DNA of 51,503 nucleotides from Sphingomonadales bacterium (GTDB lineage: Bacteria; Pseudomonadota; Alphaproteobacteria; Sphingomonadales; Sphingomonadaceae), in the NCBI GenBank assembly GCA_014763545.1, contig JACXVD010000011.1, positions 1-51,503 of the forward strand. Reading direction: 5' to 3'. Both the position numbers and the translations under genes were made by a program. Of the stretch, positions 20,468 through 27,362 are shown piece by piece. How positions within the stretch are numbered: position 1 is the stretch's first letter; each line of letters opens with the position of its first letter. The notes beneath the pieces are model-generated. The model was not told the DNA's origin and ran no database searches. It saw nothing but the letters and a program-made list of their open reading frames with translations.

Positions 20468-20496
20468 GGTTGATGCAAGGGCAGTCAGGGGCTGGA

Positions 20497-21027
20497 ATGA
20501 TGGTGGCGAGCAAGAAATATCCCGACAGTTTTGCCGAATCCGGGCATGATTACGATGAACGCACCATCGTGCTGCACCGCCTGCTCAAACTGTCGAACAA
20601 GCTGATGGCGCCGTTTTCGGTGAACCTGGAAAAGCAGTACGATATTTCGATCAACGAATTCCGCCTGCTGATGCTGATCGGGCGGCGGGGCGAAACGGCA
20701 AGCCACGAACTGGCGGAGATGACCGGCGTGAACGTGATGAGCGTCAGCCGGGCGGTCGCCTCGCTGGAACGCAAGGGCCGGATCACCGTCGCCCCCGATC
20801 CGGCCAATCGCCGCCGCAAGACCTTGCGCTTGACCGAAGAGGGCCAGCGGCTGCACGAAATCATGCGCCCGCAGACCGACAAGGTGTCCGAATATCTCCT
20901 GTCCGACCTGTCGGGCCGCCAGGTCGGCGAATTGCGCCGCTATATCGACAGGATGATCGAAACGCTCGAAGCGACCGATGAAGAGGGCAATTCACTGTTC
21001 CTCGAACGCACGAAGCCCGACGCATGA
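20497..21027 (+). CDS. MarR family transcriptional regulator
   Basis: A 176-aa winged-helix regulator. The recognition region reads ETASHELAEMTGVNVMSVSRAVASLERKGRI, and the wing is VAPDPANRRRKTLRLTEEGQRL with the conserved DPxNRR-type basic motif. It probably represses itself and the divergent carotenoid oxygenase and is released by an aromatic ligand. ATG 20497 is chosen, preceded by a G-rich ribosome site; the in-frame ATG at 20461 lies inside the putative operator. The stop overlaps the next gene by four bases. Confidence 0.9.
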   Translation: MMVASKKYPDSFAESGHDYDERTIVLHRLLKLSNKLMAPFSVNLEKQYDISINEFRLLMLIGRRGETASHELAEMTGVNVMSVSRAVASLERKGRITVAPDPANRRRKTLRLTEEGQRLHEIMRPQTDKVSEYLLSDLSGRQVGELRRYIDRMIETLEATDEEGNSLFLERTKPDA

Positions 21028-21461
21028 GCCTGGAGGAGACCACCCGCCGCGAGATCGAGCAGGATTGCACGCGGCTGATCAACCTCTACGCCGTGCTCAA
21101 CGATGCTGCCGACTGGGATGGGCTGGCCGATCTCTATACGCCCGATGCGCGCTTCGCCCGCCCGAGTGCGCCCGACGATTTCATCTGCGGGCGCGAGGCG
21201 ATCCTCGCCGCATTCCGCGCCCGCCCGCCGCGCAAGAGCCGGCATGTGATCGCGAATATCGTGGTCGAGGTGGAAGGCCCGGCAACCGCGCGGGCCTTCA
21301 GCGTGATCGTGCTCTACCAGGGCGAGGCTGCGGAAGCGGGCGCCCTGCCGAAGATGACCGCAAATTCGCCGCTGGTGGGCTTCTTCGAGGATCGGCTGGT
21401 CAACACGCCCCACGGCTGGCGCTTCGCCGAACGCCGCGGCGGGCTCGACTTCGCACCCTAG
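21024..21461 (+). CDS. SnoaL-like / NTF2-fold protein
   Basis: A 145-aa protein of the NTF2-like superfamily (SnoaL_4 type). It shows the family pattern of an N-terminal helix with LINLYAVLNDAADWDGLADLYTPDARF and a C-terminal beta sheet ending HGWRFAERRGGL. Members include small isomerases, dehydratases and dioxygenase beta-type subunits; most are uncharacterised. It overlaps the MarR gene by ATGA, so it is translationally coupled and probably belongs to the same catabolic function as the carotenoid oxygenase. Confidence 0.83.
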   Translation: MSLEETTRREIEQDCTRLINLYAVLNDAADWDGLADLYTPDARFARPSAPDDFICGREAILAAFRARPPRKSRHVIANIVVEVEGPATARAFSVIVLYQGEAAEAGALPKMTANSPLVGFFEDRLVNTPHGWRFAERRGGLDFAP

Positions 21462-21470
21462 GGCGCAAAC

Positions 21471-22496
21471 TCACAGGCCGAGCGCGTCGCGGATCGCCTG
21501 CCAGGGGACGAGCTTGAAATTCTGCGCATGCGGCGCGTTCTGGCCATCCTGCGCCACAAACAGCCCGCCGGGATAGGCCGCGCCGAAATTGCCGGTCGAC
21601 AGGTCGATCCCGTCCGTCTCCTCGGTCGCGCCGAATGTCCCTGCGGCGATGCGGAAGCGCCCGACCGGTTCGAACCCGGGCAGGCGGAACACGGCATAGG
21701 CGCTGTCGCCCTGGCTCGATGCGACGAGATAGCCGCCGTCCGTGCCCTCCGGCGCGATCGCCAGCCCTTCGACATCGGCGACCAGCATCGCGCCATCGGC
21801 ATGCGCCACCAGCGATTCCGGCCCCGCAGGCGGGAAGCGCCAGATGCCGGCGTCTTCCTCCGCCACATAAAGCGCGCCGTCACGCGGATCGTAGACGCAG
21901 CCTTCGGCCTGCGTCGGCACCTTGCGCGGCGGCATGGCGGTCACCACCGGCGGCACATGGCCGCGCAGCAACGAGAATTTCTGTTCGTAGATCGTCCCGT
22001 CCTTGAGGATCGAGGCGACGCGAATGCCCGTGCCATCGCGCCGGGCGCACACGCCATAGGCTTCGCCCGTGCCGCCGCCCAGCGCACCGGCGGAGCGCAG
22101 CTGGGCGCTCTGCGGATCGAGCAGATAGACCTGCAGCTTCGCATTGGCCGGATCGTTGCGGTCGCTGGCGATGACCACGATCCCGCCGGTGCCGAGATCG
22201 ACCAGATCGACATTGTTGACCCGCCCGGCCGGGGTGAAGCTCTTCTGGCTGCCATCGAGCCCGTAGACGTAGAGCCCGCCCTTCTTGTCGGTCGCCACCA
22301 CCAGCCCGGCGGCGGGATCGGCGGGGTTGGCCCAGATGGCCGGATCGTCCGCCGCATCCTCGTTGGCGGTGCCGACCGGGGCGGTTTCGCCGCTCGCCTG
22401 CACCGCCACCGCCGGACCGCCCGCAGGCGGCAGGGTGGCGCATCCGCCCGCCGCCAGCACGGCGACGAGCGGGAGCGCGAAGAACGCAGACCGCAT
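21471..22496 (-). CDS. Beta-propeller phytase lipoprotein
   Basis: A 341-aa phytase that would release phosphate from Ca-phytate outside the inner membrane. It has a lipoprotein signal (AAGGC at residues 15-19) and beta-propeller phytase motifs: DAADDPAIWANPADP, ATDKKGGLYVYGLDG, NNVDLVDL and AEGCVYDPRDGALYVAEED, the acidic residues that bind calcium and substrate in BPPs. It overlaps the stop of the upstream TonB-dependent receptor gene by one base (TGATG), so receptor and enzyme are co-translated. A Pho-box-like site precedes the operon. Confidence 0.92.
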   Translation of the reverse strand: MRSAFFALPLVAVLAAGGCATLPPAGGPAVAVQASGETAPVGTANEDAADDPAIWANPADPAAGLVVATDKKGGLYVYGLDGSQKSFTPAGRVNNVDLVDLGTGGIVVIASDRNDPANAKLQVYLLDPQSAQLRSAGALGGGTGEAYGVCARRDGTGIRVASILKDGTIYEQKFSLLRGHVPPVVTAMPPRKVPTQAEGCVYDPRDGALYVAEEDAGIWRFPPAGPESLVAHADGAMLVADVEGLAIAPEGTDGGYLVASSQGDSAYAVFRLPGFEPVGRFRIAAGTFGATEETDGIDLSTGNFGAAYPGGLFVAQDGQNAPHAQNFKLVPWQAIRDALGL

Positions 22497-25276
22497 CAGA
22501 AAGTGGCCTTGAGGCCGAACTTCACGGTCGGGCCATATTCTTCATACTGCAGCAGCCGCTGCCGGCCGTTGTAGGTCTGGTAGGCGAAATATTTGGCGTT
22601 GTTCACATTGATCCATTCGGCGAACAGCTTGACGCCCTTGGTTACCTCGACCTTGGCCGACAGGTCGATCTGGAAATGGTTGTCGACATAGCGGTCCTGC
22701 TCTGCCGATCCGCCCAGCTCGTCGAGATATTTCGAACGATAGGTGCCCGCCGCGCGGAACTCGAACGGCCCCTTCTCGTAACCCAGAACCAGGTTGACGG
22801 TGTTTCTCGACGCCGCCGGCAGCGGGATCGTGCGCCCGTCGAACAGCGTCGCCTCGGTCCAGGTGTAGCTGTAATTGGCCTGCGCCAGCAGTCCGTCGAA
22901 CGGGCTGGGCAGGAAGGTGAAGGCCTGGCTCACGCTGGCTTCGAACCCGGCGACCTGCGCATTCTCGCCATTCAGCGGGATCAGCGCCTCGGAGAAGGTC
23001 GTGCCGCGATAGACGCCGTTATACGGGGCATCGGTGGCATCGAAGAACCCGTCGACGATGAAGTTCTTGATGTCCTTGTAATAGGCGCCCGCGGTGATCG
23101 CGCCGTTGGTGGAGAAGTAATATTCCACCCCCGCATCGAGGTTCCACGCGCGATAGGGCAGCAGGTCGGGATTGCCGAATTCGGCTTCGGCGTCTTCGTT
23201 GATGGTGAAGCGCGGGGCGAGTTTCGACAGCTTGGGGCGCACCAGGCTCTTCGATCCGGCCAGTCGCAGGATCAGGCCCGGCTGCGGCTCGAACCGCAGC
23301 GTGAGGCTGGGCAGATAGTCGGTGTAGCCGCGGCGATAGCTGACCGGGGTCACGAAGACATCGCTGCCATCGTCGGCCACGACATTGCCATTGAGCGTGT
23401 TGGTCGTGCGCTCGACCCGCACGCCGCCGATGACCCGCAGCGTATCGCTGTCCCACCGGCCGAGCACGTATCCGGCGGAGACATCTTCGGAGACGCTGTA
23501 GTCGCTCGAATTCGAGCCGAGATCGGTTTCGTACTGGTCGACTTCGAAATTGCCGATGTTGGCGAGATAGAAGTCGGTCGGGCCGGTCTTGCTGCTGACC
23601 GGGCCGATATCCATCAGGCGATAGGTCTGCGTGCCCAGCACATCGGCCAGCGTGTAGCTGCCGTTGTAATCGCCGTAGTAGATCAGGTCGAAATTATAGC
23701 TCTTCTTGCGCCAGCGGCCCTTGAAGCCACCCTGCACCGTGAATTCGCCGCCATCGGTGACAAGGCGGCGGGCAACATCCACGCGCCCGGCCCATTCTTC
23801 GTCCTGGCTGTCCGACAGGTCGGTCAGCTCGATCCGGTTGAAGCTGTACTTGGCGGGATCGGCGAACAGCGTTTCGCCGCTGGTGACCGTGTAATAGGGG
23901 ATGCGATCGTCGCTATAATCGAAATTGACGCCGACGCCCTTCTTGCTGAACCGGGCGCGGAAGCGCGTCGGGTCGAGCGAGAAATCCTCCTTCTCGGTCG
24001 ATTTGGCATAGCTGACCGACCAGTTGAACTTCCATTCGCCGGTGTCGGTGTCGCTGCCCACCACGATGGAGCGGATGCGCTGGCGCTCGAAGCGGTCCTT
24101 GGTATCGCGGCGCACTTCGATGCGGCCATCGGCATCGGAGAAATAGGCGCTGTTCGCGTCGCCCGAGGTGGGATCTTCGCTCAGCAGAATGGTGGTGCGG
24201 CGGCGATATTCGTGATCGTCGAACTGGCTCCAGTTGCCGCGGATATAGGCGGTGGTGGTGCTCGACAGCAGGAAGTCGAGCGAGAGCGAGCCGTTGATCC
24301 GCTCACGCGTGACGTCATAATCGCGGTACTGGATCTCGTCGCTGAAATCGACGCCATTACCGTCGGTCGACCAGTTGCCGCCGGTCTCGACATTGTCGGT
24401 TTCGAATTCGCGCTTGTAATAGCTCACGCCGCCCGAAATGCCGATATTCTCGCCCAGGCGCTTGGAGAAATCGAGCGAACCCTTGGGCGTGACCTTGCCC
24501 GAATAATCGTTGTAGCTGCCTTCGAGCCGGACCGAGAGCAGGTCCTTGCGGCGGCGGAACGGGCTGGTGGTCTGGATTTCGACCGAGCCGCCGATCGTGT
24601 CGGCGTCCATGTCGGGGGTGAGCGATTTCTTCACCTCGATCGATTCGATCGTGTCGCTGGAAATCACGTCGAGCGCGACCGAGCGGACATCGCTTTCGGG
24701 CGCGGGCAGGCGCACGCCGTTGAGCGAGGTCGCGTTGAGTTCGGGATCGAGCCCACGGATCGAGACGAAGCGCCCTTCGCCCTGGTCGTCGAGGATGTTG
24801 ACGCCGGGCAGGCGGCGCAGCGATTCCGCCACGTTCTGGTCGGGGAACTGGCCGACCGCGTCACGGGTCAGGACATCGCTGACCCCGTCCGCAGCGCGCT
24901 TGCGCGACAGGGCGCTGGCCTGGTTGGCGAATTGCCCCACGACCAGGATCTGCGCGTCGTCGCCGCCAAGCTGGAAATTGGCGCGCACGATGCCAGTGGC
25001 CGGGACGGTGACGGTCTGGGTGACCGGCGCGGCGCCGGTATAGCTGGCGACCACCGTATAGGTACCGGCCGGGATGTCGGCGAACAGGAAGCTGCCGTCG
25101 GCCTGCGCATTGGCGACGCGGTCGAGCTCGACGATGCGCACCTGTGCCGCCTCGAGCGCGATCGTGTCGCTCGCGTCGAACACATAGCCTTGCAGTTCGC
25201 CGGCGATGGCGGGCGTGGCGAGCGCGACGGCGATGGCCCCTGCGCAACTCGAGATCGCGAGACGATAGGCGTTCAT
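22496..25276 (-). CDS. TonB-dependent receptor, phytase-linked
   Basis: A 926-aa outer membrane receptor. Residues 1-25 are a signal peptide; 26-105 form a carboxypeptidase-regulatory-like beta domain (GTYTVVASY); QILVVGQF near 110 is a likely TonB box; the plug (SLRRLPGVNILDDQGEGRFVSIRG) follows, then a 22-strand barrel ending in aromatic F. Coupling to a beta-propeller phytase suggests it imports inositol phosphates or a phytate-derived product, a link known from alphaproteobacterial phytase loci; the ligand here is inferred from context. Confidence 0.92.
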   Translation of the reverse strand: MNAYRLAISSCAGAIAVALATPAIAGELQGYVFDASDTIALEAAQVRIVELDRVANAQADGSFLFADIPAGTYTVVASYTGAAPVTQTVTVPATGIVRANFQLGGDDAQILVVGQFANQASALSRKRAADGVSDVLTRDAVGQFPDQNVAESLRRLPGVNILDDQGEGRFVSIRGLDPELNATSLNGVRLPAPESDVRSVALDVISSDTIESIEVKKSLTPDMDADTIGGSVEIQTTSPFRRRKDLLSVRLEGSYNDYSGKVTPKGSLDFSKRLGENIGISGGVSYYKREFETDNVETGGNWSTDGNGVDFSDEIQYRDYDVTRERINGSLSLDFLLSSTTTAYIRGNWSQFDDHEYRRRTTILLSEDPTSGDANSAYFSDADGRIEVRRDTKDRFERQRIRSIVVGSDTDTGEWKFNWSVSYAKSTEKEDFSLDPTRFRARFSKKGVGVNFDYSDDRIPYYTVTSGETLFADPAKYSFNRIELTDLSDSQDEEWAGRVDVARRLVTDGGEFTVQGGFKGRWRKKSYNFDLIYYGDYNGSYTLADVLGTQTYRLMDIGPVSSKTGPTDFYLANIGNFEVDQYETDLGSNSSDYSVSEDVSAGYVLGRWDSDTLRVIGGVRVERTTNTLNGNVVADDGSDVFVTPVSYRRGYTDYLPSLTLRFEPQPGLILRLAGSKSLVRPKLSKLAPRFTINEDAEAEFGNPDLLPYRAWNLDAGVEYYFSTNGAITAGAYYKDIKNFIVDGFFDATDAPYNGVYRGTTFSEALIPLNGENAQVAGFEASVSQAFTFLPSPFDGLLAQANYSYTWTEATLFDGRTIPLPAASRNTVNLVLGYEKGPFEFRAAGTYRSKYLDELGGSAEQDRYVDNHFQIDLSAKVEVTKGVKLFAEWINVNNAKYFAYQTYNGRQRLLQYEEYGPTVKFGLKATF

Positions 25277-25367
25277 GATATTTACCCCCTGATGAATAGC
25301 TGGGGGCGCCCTACCGGTCGGAATGGGAAGATTTCGGGGCGGTTTTCTTTCAGTTCCGCGTCATTCG

Positions 25368-25383
25368 ATGACGGGGGCATGAC
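25368..25383 (-). promoter_or_regulatory. Pho-box-like direct repeat upstream of receptor-phytase operon
   Basis: On the minus strand GTCATGCCCCCGTCAT contains two GTCAT half-sites exactly 11 bp apart, and the first extends to ATGTCAT. This is the geometry of PhoB sites (TGTCA repeats, 11-bp period). It lies 92-107 bases upstream of the receptor start and in the same orientation. Phytase control by phosphate makes it believable. Confidence 0.6.
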
Positions 25384-25390
25384 ATGAAAT

Positions 25391-25425
25391 CCTGTGGCGC
25401 ACGGGCCACAGACACGGGCCACAGG
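25391..25425. repeat. Alternative hairpin: one CTGTGGC arm, two GCCACAG partners
   Basis: CTGTGGC (25392-25398) can pair with either GCCACAG at 25405-25411 or GCCACAG at 25418-25424, because ACGGGCCACAG is duplicated with a 13-bp period. It lies between the 3' end of the SnoaL-like gene and the Pho-box-like site and may be a 3'-end structure for that gene. No T-run was seen. Confidence 0.45.
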
Positions 25426-25445
25426 CAGGACCGCCCCGGGGCAGG

Positions 25446-25949
25446 TCAGTCCTTGTGTTTCACCACCATCGAGGGTGGCCGCTTGCGCGGGACGAAATCG
25501 CCCTTGCCGGGGAAGTTCTTCAGCACCTCGCCATCCCACAGCCGGATCGTGCGGCGGGCAAAGCGCCACTGCCCGTCCGCGCCTTTCACCGCATGATCGT
25601 CATACCAGCCGGTGAAGCGCAGCGTGTAGGGCGGCTCGCCCTCGCATTCGGTGACGAAGGCAAAGCTCTTCATCGTCACCGATCCGTCGGCCTGCAGATC
25701 ATACACCGTCTGGGTCACGTGGTGCTGGCGGCCGGGAAAGCCGGGCAGGGCGAAATAATGCGCTGCCAGCCCACGCACCCCGTCATGCCCCGGCCAGATA
25801 TCGGCATCTTCGAACACTTCTTCGGACAGGACGCAATCCGGCGTGAAACAGGCCACCAGCGCCTCGACATCGCCGGTGTCGAGCGCCCAGCCATAGGCGG
25901 CGACCAGATCCTGCAACGCCAGCCGGTCTTCAACGGGGATCAATGCCAA
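25446..25949 (-). CDS. SnoaL-like / NTF2-fold protein (second)
   Basis: A 167-aa NTF2-like protein of the SnoaL_4 type, seen in VEDRLALQDLVAAYGWALDTGDVEALVACFTPDC near the start and WYDDHAVKGADGQWRFARRTIRLW in the sheet. It resembles small steroid/aromatic-pathway proteins but has no diagnostic active site that I can name. TTG at 25949 is chosen because AGAGGAAG lies just upstream; a GTG at 25967 would place that site inside the gene. It is divergent from the lectin gene. Confidence 0.78.
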   Translation of the reverse strand: MALIPVEDRLALQDLVAAYGWALDTGDVEALVACFTPDCVLSEEVFEDADIWPGHDGVRGLAAHYFALPGFPGRQHHVTQTVYDLQADGSVTMKSFAFVTECEGEPPYTLRFTGWYDDHAVKGADGQWRFARRTIRLWDGEVLKNFPGKGDFVPRKRPPSMVVKHKD

Positions 25950-26074
25950 AGTCTCTTCCTCTCGCACGCACGGCGCCGGTTGGGGCGCGTGTCTGTTGTT
26001 TCATTCTCTGTCGGCGCGCCTACCCTGCCACGCGCCCGCGAATCGACGAAGGGCATGATATGGGAGACTTGCCG

Positions 26075-26377
26075 ATGGCTGACACGTTTCAGGACCCGAT
26101 CGCCACTGCCTCGCTCAACTGGTTCGACAGCAGCGGGCAGCTGCATATCCGCGTCTATGTCAGCGACGGCTATAATGTGATCGAGCGCTGCGCCGACGGG
26201 AATGGCTGGACCGACGGCACGCTGAACGTGCCCGGCACGCAGATTTCGGCCACCTGCTGGACCGCGTCGGACGGCACTCATATCCGCGTTTATGCGACGA
26301 GCGACGACGGCACGGTGGAATGGTGCCAGAACCCCGGCTCCACCAGCTGGACCCAGGGCGCCTTCACCATCGGCTGA
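26075..26377 (+). CDS. RSL/BambL-like six-bladed lectin subunit
   Basis: A 100-aa protein made of two repeats: HIRVYVSDGYNVIERC..GNGW (24-45) and HIRVYATSDDGTVEWC..SW (69-92). This strongly recalls the Ralstonia solanacearum lectin RSL and Burkholderia BambL, about 90-aa two-repeat proteins that trimerise into a six-bladed fucose-binding propeller. The fucose-contacting Arg/Glu pairs appear kept (R26/E37, R71/E82). The first tryptophan of each CWDG motif of RSL, as I recall it, is Ala40 and Gln85 here, so specificity may differ. There is no signal peptide. ATG 26075 follows GGGAG; ATG 26060 would add five residues. Confidence 0.8.
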   Translation: MADTFQDPIATASLNWFDSSGQLHIRVYVSDGYNVIERCADGNGWTDGTLNVPGTQISATCWTASDGTHIRVYATSDDGTVEWCQNPGSTSWTQGAFTIG

Positions 26378-26447
26378 TCGGATTTTCGCTCCCGCCATAT
26401 TGCCCTGATCGTAACACTCGTTATTATTGGTGGCAACGGGAGAAGCC

Positions 26448-27362
26448 ATGGGCAAGATTATCGTATGCGGCGCGTCGGGCGCTTTCGGGCGCGCGACGGC
26501 GCAAGCGCTGCTGGCGCGCTGCGCGGCGGAGGATCTCGTGTTCCTTTCGCGCACGCCCGAGCGGCTGGGCGATTTCGCCAGTCGGGGCGCCGCCTGCCGC
26601 CACGCCGATTTCGACGATCCTGCCTCGCTGCCTGCGGCAATGGCGGGGGGCGAGCGGATGCTGCTGATCTCCACCGCGCGCGTCGGCACGCGGGTGGGCC
26701 AGCATCGCAATGCGGTGGCAGCGGCGGTGGCCGCCGGGGTGCGGCACATCGCCTACACCTCCGTCATCGCCGCCGACGAACCGGGCAACCCGGCGATCGT
26801 GAAGGACGATCATCGCGCCACCGAACTGCTCATCGCGGATTCGGGGGCGGAGTGGACCTTCTTCCGCGACAGCCAATATGCCGAGGCCGTCGCCGGCCCC
26901 ATGGCCATCCCCGCGCTCGCCATGGGGGTGAAGCCGGACAATTGCGGCGAGGGCAAGGTGGGCTTCGTCAGCCGCGCCGATTGCGTCGCCAGCGCGGTGG
27001 CGGTGCTGACCGGCACGGGCCATGCCAACACCGCCTATACGCTGACCGGGCCGCAAGCCCTGTCGATCCCCGAGGCGATGGCCCTGGCGAGCGAGCTGGC
27101 GGGCAAGCCGATCGTCGTCGACCAGGTCGATGACGAGGCGATGTTCGCCTATTTCGATTCGCTGGGCGTGCCGCGCCATGCCAGCGACATCGTGCCCGAC
27201 GGGCCGATCCCGTGGTCGAGCGACGACATGGTGACTTTCGGACAGGCGATCCGCGAAGGCTATTTTGCCAGGCTCACCGACCATGTCGAGCGCCTGACCG
27301 GCCAGGCCCCGCGCAGCTTGCGCGCGGTGATGGAGGAGTTCCGCCCGCAATGGCCCGCCTGA
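26448..27362 (+). CDS. NmrA-like NAD(P)-binding oxidoreductase
   Basis: A 304-aa atypical SDR of the NmrA/HSCARG group. The dinucleotide motif is KIIVCGASGAFGRATAQAL at the N-terminus, and HIAYTSVIAADEP near residue 105 is typical of the family, where the classical YxxxK is often missing. Members are quinone or NADPH-sensing reductases; the function here is unknown. ATG 26448 follows GGGAGAAG. The gene overlaps the start of the PQQ-dehydrogenase gene by 13 bases, so it is part of that operon. Confidence 0.87.
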   Translation: MGKIIVCGASGAFGRATAQALLARCAAEDLVFLSRTPERLGDFASRGAACRHADFDDPASLPAAMAGGERMLLISTARVGTRVGQHRNAVAAAVAAGVRHIAYTSVIAADEPGNPAIVKDDHRATELLIADSGAEWTFFRDSQYAEAVAGPMAIPALAMGVKPDNCGEGKVGFVSRADCVASAVAVLTGTGHANTAYTLTGPQALSIPEAMALASELAGKPIVVDQVDDEAMFAYFDSLGVPRHASDIVPDGPIPWSSDDMVTFGQAIREGYFARLTDHVERLTGQAPRSLRAVMEEFRPQWPA

